Positions 1 to 9,507 of a stretch of 64,000 bases of DNA are shown here, in pieces. The position numbers and the translations under genes were made by a program. Within the stretch, counting starts at the first letter, position 1; each line of letters begins with the position of its first letter. The notes beneath the pieces were generated by a model that was not told the DNA's origin, made no database searches, and worked only from the letters and a program-made list of their open reading frames with translations. Origin of the DNA: Coniochaeta sp. PMI_546 (taxonomy: Eukaryota > Ascomycota > Sordariomycetes > Coniochaetales > Coniochaetaceae); assembly GCA_021432605.1 (NCBI GenBank), contig MU271143.1, positions 381,277-445,276 on the forward strand, in the 5' to 3' direction.

Positions 1-73
1 GTGCCCACTTATTTCATTATCTATTGTGAGCGGTCTTGCCTCGAAGCTACTCACAATCAGACTCTGCTTCGAC

Positions 74-1141
74 ATGTCACGACTATGGAATCCTTTTGCG
101 GAAAGGCTTGGGCCGTCAGGATCCCGCGACGGAAGTGCCCCAGCCAGCTCTGAGTCCCTCCCTCTCTACTCTGCCGTCGTAGCCAGCGAAGATTGTTCAC
201 CAGGAATGGCCAACCTCTCGAATAATATGGGCGACGACAATTCGGAGGTCTGTACGAGCTATGCCATGGCAATGTCCGGGCTGGACCGGAGTTCAGTTCC
301 TCTACAGCCATCCTCCCATACTCGGGGCTTCTTCCGCCTCCCAACTCTGGCCCGTTTTCTCGCCGATTTTACTCTCGGCTTCGCCGACGGACTTACGGTG
401 CCCTTCGCCTTGACGGCGGGACTATCGTCGCTCGGCCGCACAGACACCGTTATATACGCCGGCATGGCCGAGATCTGCGCGGGGAGCATCAGTATGGGGA
501 TTGGGGGTTACTTGGCTGCACGCGGCGAGGTGGCGGCTGCTGCGGCGGCTGAAGAGGTTGTCGCCGAGAGCTATGACGCCGAGAATGCTGCTGCCATCGT
601 TCAGGAAGAAAAAGGCTTGTCCGGTGACGTTGTCGCAAGTTACCTGGATCCGCTCGACCTGCCGCTACAGTTACACGAGATGGTATTACAACACATCCGT
701 GGCTCCCCTACCATAATTGAGACTTTGTTGGAGACGCAACTAGGGAGTCAATGCAGGGAGCCGAACGAGGACGAGAAATTGCCCTCACCGTTCATGGCTG
801 GCTTATCTGTCGCAGTCGGGTATCTTTTAGGCGGTCTACTTCCGTTGTTTCCGTACTTGCTGGTGGACCAAGTCAAGGACGGTCTGCTGTGGAGCTTCGT
901 GGTGTGCGCCGTGGCATTATTTGTTTTTGGTTTCTGCAAAGACTTCGCCTTGATTGGCAACTCACAGTGTAGGGCGGCGGTCCAGGAGGCTAGGGTGAAG
1001 ATGCCGTGGAGGGATATCAGACGCAGCGCGTTGGAAGGCGCGCAAATGGTAGCTCTAGGGAGTGTAGCGGCGCTGGCCGCGGTACTTTGCGTCAGAGCGT
1101 TCGAGGGGATCAAAGTAGATCAGGTTGAGCAGACGTCGTAG
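74..1141 (+). CDS. VIT1/CCC1-family vacuolar iron/manganese transporter
   Basis: A 355-residue single-exon protein of the VIT1/CCC1 family, which moves Fe2+ or Mn2+ from the cytosol into the vacuole. After a variable N-terminal tail of about 90 residues comes the family core: a first membrane helix with LADFTLGFADGLTVPFAL, a second with YAGMAEICAGSISMGIGGYLAARGE, then a charged Glu/Ala-rich metal-binding loop (about residues 160-230) and three further hydrophobic segments near the C-terminus, ending in a soluble tail. The order matches the five-helix VIT fold. I start at the first ATG; the frame is open a little further upstream but only with a GTG, and the window begins there, so a 5' exon outside the window cannot be excluded. 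The neighbour is the 3' end of the convergent MFS gene. The family call is firm; choice between iron and manganese is not possible from sequence. Confidence 0.85.
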   Translation: MSRLWNPFAERLGPSGSRDGSAPASSESLPLYSAVVASEDCSPGMANLSNNMGDDNSEVCTSYAMAMSGLDRSSVPLQPSSHTRGFFRLPTLARFLADFTLGFADGLTVPFALTAGLSSLGRTDTVIYAGMAEICAGSISMGIGGYLAARGEVAAAAAAEEVVAESYDAENAAAIVQEEKGLSGDVVASYLDPLDLPLQLHEMVLQHIRGSPTIIETLLETQLGSQCREPNEDEKLPSPFMAGLSVAVGYLLGGLLPLFPYLLVDQVKDGLLWSFVVCAVALFVFGFCKDFALIGNSQCRAAVQEARVKMPWRDIRRSALEGAQMVALGSVAALAAVLCVRAFEGIKVDQVEQTS

Positions 1142-1771
1142 ACGTCTATGTATAGAGCAACGAGACACAAATCAACACGCTACAGCAGACCAGGATCCGA
1201 GTGACAAACTACTTGATAATGAGAAATTCTGACTTGACAATTAATTTCGAGAATAAGACGGCTCGGGTATTGCTTAGGACAACGACGTCTGTAGCTGCCC
1301 TGTGTGTTTGTTAGATAACTAAGGACCGAGAGTCGGAGGGCGAGCTCAACACCGCATCTCAGCAATGTTAAGCCAGTATGGTGTACAAAGTCCGCCTTCT
1401 TGACTATGGCACAGGAGTGGACCTTGTATGGCGCCTCGCAAACACTTTCACTGAGTACCACTGGCTGCAGTGGCTCTATAGATCAGGGCCGCAGGCCTTT
1501 AGCCGATGACAGATTGAACGTTGCCAGAAGGTATTGCTCCTTACAAATACGAGATGTAACATCTATGGCTCATCCATGACCGGTTTTCATTTGCTTTCCC
1601 ATGAAATGAACATTTAGGTCTTGATAAAGAAATATATTGTAAGACATAAATAAAGACTTTAATTATGTATCTATCACCCCTATTTACTGAATAAGAAAGT
1701 ATCTTTGCTAGCTAGTCATATCCTACACATGTTCTTACAAACCGTTTATCACCTTTTCTCCCTCTGACTCA
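1142..1771. other. Intergenic, convergent 3' ends
   Basis: The gap between the converging VIT/CCC1 and MFS genes is AT-rich from about 1560 onward and presumably holds both polyadenylation regions. I see no further gene or repeat. Confidence 0.6.
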
Positions 1772-3817
1772 TCAAGCTGCTGTAGCATTAACCTGTTGCT
1801 TCTTGACGGAAATACGCCAATCAATCGACACAACACCAAAGATGGAAACTGCAGCCATAGCGACAGAAACAAACCACGTCCTTGTCAGCGCAGCATTGTA
1901 CGCAACCAACACCCCAGGCAAGAGGGCATCATCAACAACATTCTTCAGATCCGTAGCACCTGTCGAGGTCACAACAGAAGGTGGTACGCTGGGCGCTGCC
2001 TTGGCCAAATCCTGGATGAGAAGGTTGGAAAAGATGTTCTGTGCGACGGATACGAAGATGGAACCACCCAGAGTCTGGGCAAATTGCATCATGGCTGTTG
2101 CAATGGGGATATCAGCAGCTGGTAGAGAGGCTTGCACGATGACCCAGGCAATCTGCAAGCCAGAGCCGAGGCCAGCACCGTATAGGACTTGGTATCCAAT
2201 CCACGCGGGGTGACTGGTTGTGACTTCGAAGGTAGTGAGCATACCCGCCCCGACGGTCGAGAGAACCGTTGAGAAGAGCATGAACGGGCCGTAGTACCCC
2301 AAGTTGGTGATTCCACCCCCGGAAATGATGGTGAAGATGACCAGCGAGAGAAGCAAGGGGATGTTCATGATCCCCGATTTCACAGCCGAGACTCCTTTGA
2401 TGGCCTGGAACCAGATTGGTAGCTTGGAACATCATTAGCTCGGGACGATAAGAAAAGGGGGCAAGGGGGGAAGCGGAGATTAGGGAAAGTTGAAGCATAC
2501 AAAGTATACAATGGCGAAAAAAGACGCGCCTAAGCAAAAGGTGAATATGCCACCGCCCCAGACATTGCGGTTTTTGAAGATTCTAGGCGGGACAGTCGCG
2601 TTCTCCTGTTGCCAGGCCTGTATAAGCACGAAACAGGCCATCAGCACCCCGAAAATAACGAACAACACAATAATCCTTCCATTGGACCATGCATATGTCG
2701 AACCGCCCCACTGCAGTGCCAAAAGAATGCAGATAACAGAGGGGATAAAGACGATTGTTCCCAAGATATCGAATCGCTGGAGTAGAGCTAGCCAACTTGT
2801 CGCTCGTTCGCGGATCGCTTTTGGACTTTGGAAGAATACGAAGATAAAACCTGCTGTTACGGCCCCGAATGGTAGATTTATGTAAAAGCACCATCTCCAG
2901 GTCAGTCGATCTGTAAAGGCGCCTCCCATCTAAAGTTGTCAAGTTAGTACTGTTCCAAGGAAGAGAAAGTGTAACGTTCTCAGTGTCTGGAGACTAGAGA
3001 AACATGGACACCTCGAAATGATAGTGTCGTTATGAAGAGACACTTGGAAAACAACTTACCAAAGGACCGGCGACTGAGGCAATGCCAAACATCGAGCCGA
3101 CCATGCCGGTGTAGGAAGAGCGCAGATGCAGCGGGACCGTCTTTGAAATGATGATGATCGCACCGGAGAAAATACCAGCACCACCAATGCCCGCAATAGC
3201 ACGCCCTATGATCAAAGCAATGGAATTTGGTGCAACGCCACAGATGAGTGAGCCGAGCTCAAAGATAAACAGGGCCACAAGATAGATCAGTTTGGTGTTG
3301 TATAAAGTGTAGAGTTTCCCAAATATGAGCTGCAGGGCGCAGTTGGTGAGTAAGTACGAAGACGCGTACCAGCCGACATCGTCGAGGGATTTGAACTGAT
3401 CGGTGATGCGGGGAATAGCAGTCGCCAGGATGGTGTTGTCCAGAGCCATGCAGAATACTGAGAGGCAGAGTGCGATCTAATTATCGAGTCAGGCTCGGAC
3501 TCTCCTTGGTTGATAGCAGCACAGATACGTACCGTAATGAGCGCGAGCCTGATGCCTTTGGGATATTGGTCCTCGCCTCCTTCGGCACCGTCAATCTGCG
3601 CAGTACTCTCAGTACTGTCAGGCTGTATGGGATCCTCTGTAGGCTTCTCTGTTGCGTTTAGCGGTGATTCTGCGGTTGGGTACGCGAGGTGCCCCAGTTC
3701 CTCCTCCACTACTAGAGTATGACCGGGCTAGACTGGGGACAGAAACTAACCCGTTGGTTTCTCGTCCACGGACGTGCCATCGTACGAACTGCTTTCCTGG
3801 GTGCTTTTGGTGGCCAT
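1772..3817 (-). CDS. MFS drug/toxin efflux transporter (DHA2, 14-TM type)
   Basis: Exons on the minus strand are 3817-3751, 3711-3533, 3476-3060, 2929-2501 and 2422-1772, giving 580 residues. After a soluble Ser/Thr/Glu-rich tail of about 80 residues come [15 protein letters not shown], the [11 protein letters not shown] segment, the family motif [23 protein letters not shown] across the 3/4 junction, and [14 protein letters not shown] across the 4/5 junction. These are hallmarks of fungal DHA2 proton antiporters that export toxins, azoles and secondary metabolites at the plasma membrane. Exon 1 is needed to supply an ATG, but its intron (3712-3750) is only 39 nt, so the exact N-terminus is less certain than the rest. 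The gene is divergent from the Zn2Cys6 gene at 4752 across a repeat-rich 0.9-kb promoter, which suggests that the regulator controls the pump. The substrate is unknown; no biosynthetic enzyme cluster lies beside it. Confidence 0.88.
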
Positions 3818-4123
3818 TGTCATTTCAGCTCATACCTTGCTGTCTGCTGCACCAGGAGAAGAATAGACGAAGAACGGTTTCGGAGAAGGACGATTACGCA
3901 CAAAGTGCTGTTGTCTGACAAGATTGAGTATACTAAAAGGACTGAATATGGTATATAGAGCAGAAATTGGAACGGTGTAAGTAGAAAAAAGATGGCAGAT
4001 GAAGGCGTGCAATACTCGACCTGCCGACGCAGCTCTCGGTCTCAGCAGCAGATGTGCTTCGTTTATACTCGCACATCCAGCCGCTGGAGCACGCATTCTG
4101 GCTCCATTCCCTCATTTCTAAGC

Positions 4124-4159
4124 AAATATGAACTCTCATATTTGAAATCAAATTTCAAA
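4124..4159. promoter_or_regulatory. Two stacked perfect inverted repeats
   Basis: AAATATGA-ACTC-TCATATTT (4124-4143) overlaps TTTGAAAT-CAA-ATTTCAAA (4141-4159). Both arms are perfect 8-mers. They lie in the MFS/Zn2Cys6 divergent promoter and could be operator-like binding sites for a dimeric regulator; function is inferred from position only. Confidence 0.5.
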
Positions 4160-4187
4160 GATTAGGACCAGGCATAGCCGCATAGGA

Positions 4188-4204
4188 CGGCCTACACGTC
4201 GCCG
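4188..4204. promoter_or_regulatory. CGG-N11-CCG candidate Zn2Cys6 site
   Basis: CGG at 4188-4190 and CCG at 4202-4204 are separated by exactly 11 bases, the Gal4-type spacing. It lies 29 bp from the stacked inverted repeats and faces the regulator gene. A single short element can occur by chance, so this rests mainly on context. Confidence 0.35.
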
Positions 4205-4287
4205 TTTCTCATTACCTGTTGCACTTGGAGCTGGATAGTGGAAACGCAGACCATGCCGTAGCTGGATGAGTCTCCTTGTGGTTAGCT

Positions 4288-4365
4288 CTCGTGTCGTCTT
4301 TCCTTTTGTGGAACTCGTGTCGTCCTTCCATTTACGGATCTCGCGTCGTCCTTCCGCCTGCAGCA
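4288..4365 (+). repeat. Three tandem 26-bp repeats in divergent promoter
   Basis: A 16-bp core, CTCGTGTCGTCCTTCC, occurs at 4288, 4314 and 4340 with a constant 26-bp period. The first copy has one substitution in the core (T for C) and the third another (C for T). The 10-bp linkers are partly similar (GTGGAA, ACGGAT) and the third is diverged. This could be a small minisatellite or an array of binding sites. Confidence 0.75.
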
Positions 4366-4751
4366 CTCCGCTATTCGCAAATCTCTCCCCATGTCACACC
4401 TCATACCCAACACAAAATATGGGAGCGGAACTTATTAGACTGAAGCAGATATATGCTTACAAATTGTCGGTTCCATGCTTCATATCATGGGTGATGGGGC
4501 TGCGTCCTGTTGTGCTAGCGTCGCAGAGTGGAGAAATACACTAAGCCAGTCAGTCATGGAGCAGTCGTCACCTGATGATTCAGCCATCCTCTTGCAGTTA
4601 TTCACCTACACCCGACCCTTATGTGGTACCGGGTCTTGGGAATTCACGGTTCTGTACCCGTTCGCCTGTGCTCTGGGAATGCAACATTCGCTGATTCGAG
4701 AACCTCTTTGACACCGAAATCATCCAAGGTCAACACGGACGTCGAGTGATC

Positions 4752-6598
4752 ATGTCTGATATCCGAAGCAACGACGGTTGTTGGACCTGCAGAGTCCGCC
4801 GGAAGAAATGCGATGAGGCCCGACCTGCTTGCTCAACTTGCGCGTCTTTGCTCCTACCCTGCCACGGATACGGCCCGAAGCCTGCTTGGATGGACCGCGG
4901 CGTGAAGGAGAAAGAAGTGGCCAACCGTCTTCGCAATACGGTGAAGAAAACACTCAGCGTGCAGCGCCGGGTGCGACAAAGTAATAGCTCACACAAGATA
5001 CCATCTGATGCGCCTACATTACCCTCACGACAGCATGAGACTTCTATCACTGATTTAACTATAACTGAAGGCCCTGTGAACGTCATTCCCTCTCAAGAAA
5101 GCCCACGGACGACGGGCACAAGTTTCATGTTCTCCCCCTCAAATGCAGGCTCGCCACCGGCACCCTCGCCTTTAGCTTCTCTCAGTGCGGGCCTCAATGG
5201 TACCACCCCCCTAAGTGTAATCAGTGACACTGTGGCTAGCGACGGAGGCGTCGACTCCATTCCGACTAATGCGGCAGTCCTCCCAGGGCAGTTCGGGGAA
5301 GAACAAGCGAGTCTCCTCATGCACTTCTTCGACCACGTGCTGCCTCTCCAGTTCCGTTTCTACAACCCGTCGATACTCGAAGGTGGCCGCGGCTGGTTCC
5401 TTTCCATCCTTACACGAACGAAGCCTCTCTACCATGTGGCCCTCAACTTAGCGGCATATCATCAGCAGTCAATACGGGTACGGAACAGCGGAGTCCCATG
5501 TGCTGTCAGTCTAGAAAAGTTGCAGAACGAACACATCGAATGTATCAAGGAGTTGCGGTGCCACCTGGAAACACTTCCACTAGATGCCCGAACCAATAGC
5601 TGCGATGTCAATATCGAAATCATGGCTTGTATCACCTTGCTAATTGGCTTGGAAGTAAGTTGTTCGATTCAAACTGTCTTGCTGCTGTCACTGACTTATA
5701 TGGCGGTTCCTAGCTGTTTAGGGGTGACACCAATGACTGGCAAATGCACTTGAAGGTCGCTTCCGCCCTGTCACTCCATTCCGGGCAGCCTAGACAACTG
5801 AAAGGCCCTACAACCCGTACACATATCATAGCCATGGGTTTCTTCAAGGGTGTTATTTCTTGGTACGATATATTGTCATGTGCATCTACGGGGCTGAAAC
5901 CATTCGCGGACCTGGGTAAAGCCAATGAAGAAGGCGTCTGCGTCTGCTACCGGATCCCGTTCGAGAAGCTCATGGGTTGTGAAGACTGGGCGATGCGCCT
6001 TATTCATGACATTGCCACACTGGGCGAACGAAAGATACGGTCGGGAAGAACTGGTGGTGTCAATGCGTGGGAGCTCGTTGGCCAAGCAGCCGATAACCAG
6101 AGGCAGCTTGAAGCAGGCCTTCAGGATCTTTTCAGACCACCGAGCGAGTTGATCGCAAATCAAGCAGCAGCTATAGAAGGATCCCAAGGCTCATCGGACT
6201 CGCTCATTCCGAACATTACACGAATATTCGCCACTGCCGCCCTGATTTACCTACAGGTCATAGTCTCCGGGCCTCATCCAGAGCTACCAGAGATTCGACA
6301 AGGCGTATCACAGATCATGGTGGCACTTGATGCGCTACCTAATAGAGACTTGGTGCGGAACCTGCTATGGCCTGTTTGTATCGCAGGCTGCATGGCTACG
6401 GTGGAGCATGAGTGGTATTGGAGGTATCTTCTATCGGACCCGAGCTGCAATCAGAAATGGTCATTCGGATATCCTTCTAAAGTTCTGGAGATCCTGGAAG
6501 AATGCTGGCGGCTGCGTAGAGATCCGTCGGAAGAGACCATTGGGGTTGACTGGAAGACGGCCATGGATAGTCTCGATATGCGAGTTCTTCTTGTATGA
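4752..6598 (+). CDS. Zn2Cys6 transcription factor, fungal-specific domain
   Basis: Two exons (4752-5654, 5714-6598) encode 595 residues. Residues about 10-37 form the binuclear zinc cluster in the spacing C-x2-C-x6-C-x6-C-x2-C-x6-C, followed by a basic linker (KEKEVANRLRNTVKKT) and a Ser/Pro/Thr-rich region. From about residue 180 onward (LLMHFFDHVLPLQFRFY...) the protein resembles the Fungal_trans_2 regulatory domain, with the family's usual run of hydrophobic helices to the C-terminus. It is expected to be a nuclear, DNA-binding pathway regulator. The frame extends upstream to a GTG, but the first ATG is used here. The intron has GTAAGT and TAG ends and joins LLIGLE to LFRGDTNDW. Divergent transcription from an efflux pump suggests that it regulates that pump and perhaps itself through the repeats in between. 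Confidence 0.9.
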
Positions 6599-7398
6599 TA
6601 GGTAGCGCCTTTGGTCATACTGTCTTGAGAAGGCCACCTACTGTGAGCATAAGTAATTTTCGTCCGCTCAGGGGTCTATACATGGTCTTTGTGCGAGCAA
6701 GAAACCGTACTTTTTGGGCGACTCGTCCGACTCTCCGCATTACCCTCATAGACGCTTGTTGACGGAAAAGAACACTTGTACACTAGTGGACTGAGGAGAA
6801 TTCTTTCAGGGTAGCAGAGCTTTTCTTGAGAACTGGGAGCGAGAGGTCGTCATCTAGGTGGTGTTTGTAACGCCAGACCTGCTTTTTGCGCATCGGTATG
6901 TTTTGTCTCAGTGCTCCCAGGAAGATGCTAAGGTTTATCTCGAGGCTAGTTGCTTGATTCAGTTAAGACAACCCATGACGATGGACACCTTGGTCAACCT
7001 GGCATGAGCCGTACACACTAGGACACTTATTCCAGTTGATTTCTTTCTCCATCTCTGCCTGTACCTCTAGAGATTTTATTTTTTATTTTTTACATCAGCT
7101 TCTTATGCCCATAGCCGATTCGGAAACAATGGTCTCCAGACGCCAAGTATGATGTCTGGTTACAGTCGCATGGATGCCAAGACTGGTGAGGGGGTCCGAA
7201 AGTCAACACCCCTGAGCATACAGAACAAGTAATCGATCAGTCGGTGCTGAGTCGGTGAGGCGGCCTACATAAGGGGTCAAAGACTTGACCAGCCTCTCTT
7301 GACACTTTGTGCAGGCACTTGAAGACACCAACAAGGTAATAACCAAACGCTGTATTGTAGATGCTGTTTACTAAAAGATACTCGTAACCAACACAAAG
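6599..7398. other. Intergenic
   Basis: Between the Zn2Cys6 gene and the next gene I see no coding pattern. A T-rich run with TTTTA units lies around 7074-7093. Confidence 0.5.
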
Positions 7399-8122
7399 TT
7401 ACGAGTCGCTCCCTGGCTCCGGGCCCTCCCCCTTGAGGAACCCCCCCATTCTCGCCCACAGTCTGAACCCCAGCACGCCCACGACCAAAGCCGCCACCAC
7501 CACCACCAACGACCCGACGTAGTTTGTCCGGATCACGAGCCGGTGACCGTCCCACCCCGAGGCCCTCGCCCGTCCTCCAGCGTCTCCGCCCTCGACAAGG
7601 GCTGACCCGTCATCCGTTGTGGATTGTCGGCGACGGTCAGGGAGCAAGCCGTTGTTCTGACACGCGGTTTTCAACCCATGTAAGTCTAGCTACAGAGTGA
7701 CGGTGACTGGAGGTAGGGATGGACTTACTTGATTGTCGGCTGGAGACGGGCCGGCCCTTGGGGCGGGCTGGCTGGAGGATGGCGAGGAGGAGCCTCGGGT
7801 GGGAGCGGTGTCCGGTCTCGGATCGTCGGGGTTGGCGGTGGTGAGGCATCTGGTGGTGTCTTGCTGGTCGTGGGTGTGCTGGGGGTTGACTGTGGGGAGC
7901 AGGGGGGGTAGGGGAGCCGCCTGGAGCCATTCGACTCTAAGGATATCATTGAAGATCTGGAATTAGGACATCAAGAGAACAAGTTAGCCTCCAAGCTGAT
8001 GCTCCAGTGGTGTCACTGATGTGTAAGCGTTTGCAGGGGGTGCAGAGGGAGTCAATGAATGTCATGGCGGGCGGACTTACAAAGATATCCTTAAGGATAT
8101 TGAATATAAATTGCGCAGACAT
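7399..8122 (-). CDS. Unrecognised single-pass membrane protein
   Basis: I do not recognise this family. A consistent three-exon model on the minus strand (8122-8081, 7956-7729, 7689-7399) gives 186 residues. The N-terminus (MSAQFIFNILKDIFIFNDILRVEWLQ) is amphipathic or hydrophobic. Residues about 28-90 are Pro/Ser/Thr-rich and probably disordered. Near residues 150-172 there is one strong membrane segment (YVGSLVVVVAALVVGVLGFRLW), followed by a short Gly-rich tail, so it may be a tail-anchored protein. All introns begin GTAAGT. The second intron (7690-7728) would be only 39 nt. Three frames overlap in the Pro-rich part; I chose the one that joins in phase at both ends, so exon 2 is less certain than the membrane exon. 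A 10-nt sequence at the end of exon 1 is complementary to the start of exon 2 (see findings). Confidence 0.45.
8086..8101. repeat. 16-bp perfect palindrome
   Basis: ATATCCTTAAGGATAT is self-complementary and lies inside exon 1 of the unrecognised membrane protein gene, just before its splice donor. A near relative, ATATCCT-CTT-AGGATAT, lies at 48444-48460. Confidence 0.7.
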
Positions 8123-8886
8123 CTCGAGAGATTGTGATAATGATGATGTCTGAGGATATCTGTGGATGATGTTTGATGATGAAGAGTCCAACATTTTGAC
8201 GATCAGGGTGACGAAGGTCTTAAATACAAGGTAAACAAGCATTCTATCATTCCTTCCGTGCTTTACCACTGTCATGCGAGAAGATGAGAAGCTGCACGGC
8301 GTTGAGAAGGCAGGAGTCTTGCTGTGGTCCGTGGGTTCCATGTAGGTTGTTGTTGTTTCTTGCTGCCAAAAATATGTCTGCTTTCCTTCCTTCCTGCCTT
8401 ATTCAGGGGTTGGCACCAGTCAGACCCTTGTGTCACTGTAAAACTTCTTGTTTCCGCGTGTGTATGGCCAACGACCCAGGCATATTCTGTCTCCTACAAA
8501 CCAAATCACTGGTTATGGTGGAATCCTCAGGCAGTACCAGTCTTCTCACGATGTTGTGCTAGCAGAATGAAAAGAAAGGAGTACCTAGTTTTAGTCTTTG
8601 TTGGGCACCGTCTCGCAAGTAGTAGTTTTGAGTGTCGCACCTGCTGTTGTTAGAGTGGAAAGACAAGAGCACGCCGTTGAGTCAGCGGCAGGTAATTACT
8701 CGCGCTGGATATTGGACGCAACACCCCGAAGACAGGATACGTTGCGGAAAGGCCAGAGGAGCTGCATCTGTCATAAGTACGCCGTTTCCAGTCATGATAG
8801 CATCATCACAATTTTGATTTCCCTATCCAAGGAATTACCAAAATGTCGCCGCTTAACAGATCCAGAAACAGGCTCCCGCCTCCCTT
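8123..8886. other. Intergenic / 5' region
   Basis: The stretch upstream of the 7399-8122 gene stays open in the same frame as its first exon for about 220 nt, without a better start. The rest, up to the end of the next minus-strand gene, shows nothing I can name. Confidence 0.4.
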
Positions 8887-9507
8887 CTAGACTTGAGTCC
8901 CAGTGCTTGCCTCTGTCTTCCCTCCACCTCGGTAGCCCAGGGTGTCATAGTCCAGAATGTCCTCCATCGGCCAGAACCACCACGACCCATACCACGGATG
9001 GAGTTTGTCGATGAAACAGTTGAAATTTTGCCCATTCGGCGACCGGTTATACACGAAGACGCAGTTTCCGAGCTTGTTTGTGGCCCCAGAGGACGCCACA
9101 TTCCCTTGGTGCAAGGTATGCAGCCTGAAGTCAGCTAGAGCTTCCCACGAGTAACCGTAGAGCGTTGCTGTCGCGACCCAGCGACACTGGGACTCCTCCC
9201 GGTCGGGGAACTCGCGGAGTTCCCAAACCCGCTGCCAAGAGTGATGCTTCGCGTAACTGCCCCTTGTAGGGCCAAGCCATCCTCCTTCGGGCACCACGTT
9301 AGATGTCGTCCAAAATAGGCCCTCCTTCATAATCCGGAGTAAGTCGAAGCACCGAAATTCCATCACGAGCATCCAATCCTTGGTGTTGTCATAGCCAGTT
9401 TTGTCAGCGGTGGTCAGGCGTAAGGAAACCTTGTAATCTTTGGTAGCGTAGTCTTCCTGACTCCGGGATGTCGAGCCGTCTATTCCATTTGATGTGTTTG
9501 AAGCCAT
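8887..9507 (-). CDS. Hypothetical protein, 206 residues
   Basis: An intact single-exon reading frame with an ATG start. I do not recognise the family. It has no signal peptide and no membrane helix. It is unusually rich in aromatic residues, especially Trp in WQRVWELREFPD, HPWYGSWWFWPMEDILDYDTLGYRG and DWMLVMEFRCFDLL, which points to a compact folded protein rather than chance coding. The N-terminal 20 residues are Ser/Thr/Asn-rich and probably disordered, and the C-terminus is a short polar tail. The next gene lies 1.6 kb away, so there is no operon-like or cluster context. It may be a lineage-restricted (orphan) protein; a degraded member of a carbohydrate-binding or lectin-like fold is possible but not shown. 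Confidence 0.5.
   Translation of the reverse strand: MASNTSNGIDGSTSRSQEDYATKDYKVSLRLTTADKTGYDNTKDWMLVMEFRCFDLLRIMKEGLFWTTSNVVPEGGWLGPTRGSYAKHHSWQRVWELREFPDREESQCRWVATATLYGYSWEALADFRLHTLHQGNVASSGATNKLGNCVFVYNRSPNGQNFNCFIDKLHPWYGSWWFWPMEDILDYDTLGYRGGGKTEASTGTQV

Larger units (their letters stand above)
3818..4751. promoter_or_regulatory. Shared divergent promoter of MFS and Zn2Cys6 genes
   Basis: This 0.9-kb non-coding stretch separates two genes read away from each other. It contains two back-to-back inverted repeats, one CGG-N11-CCG element and a three-unit 26-bp tandem repeat, each listed separately. That density of structure is not seen in any other gap of the window except 21245-21988. 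Confidence 0.6.

Noticed and set aside
7725-7949. Pro/Thr-rich frame in the 7399-8122 gene
   Set aside because: It starts within exon 2 and cannot be joined in phase to the membrane exon; another frame fits both junctions.
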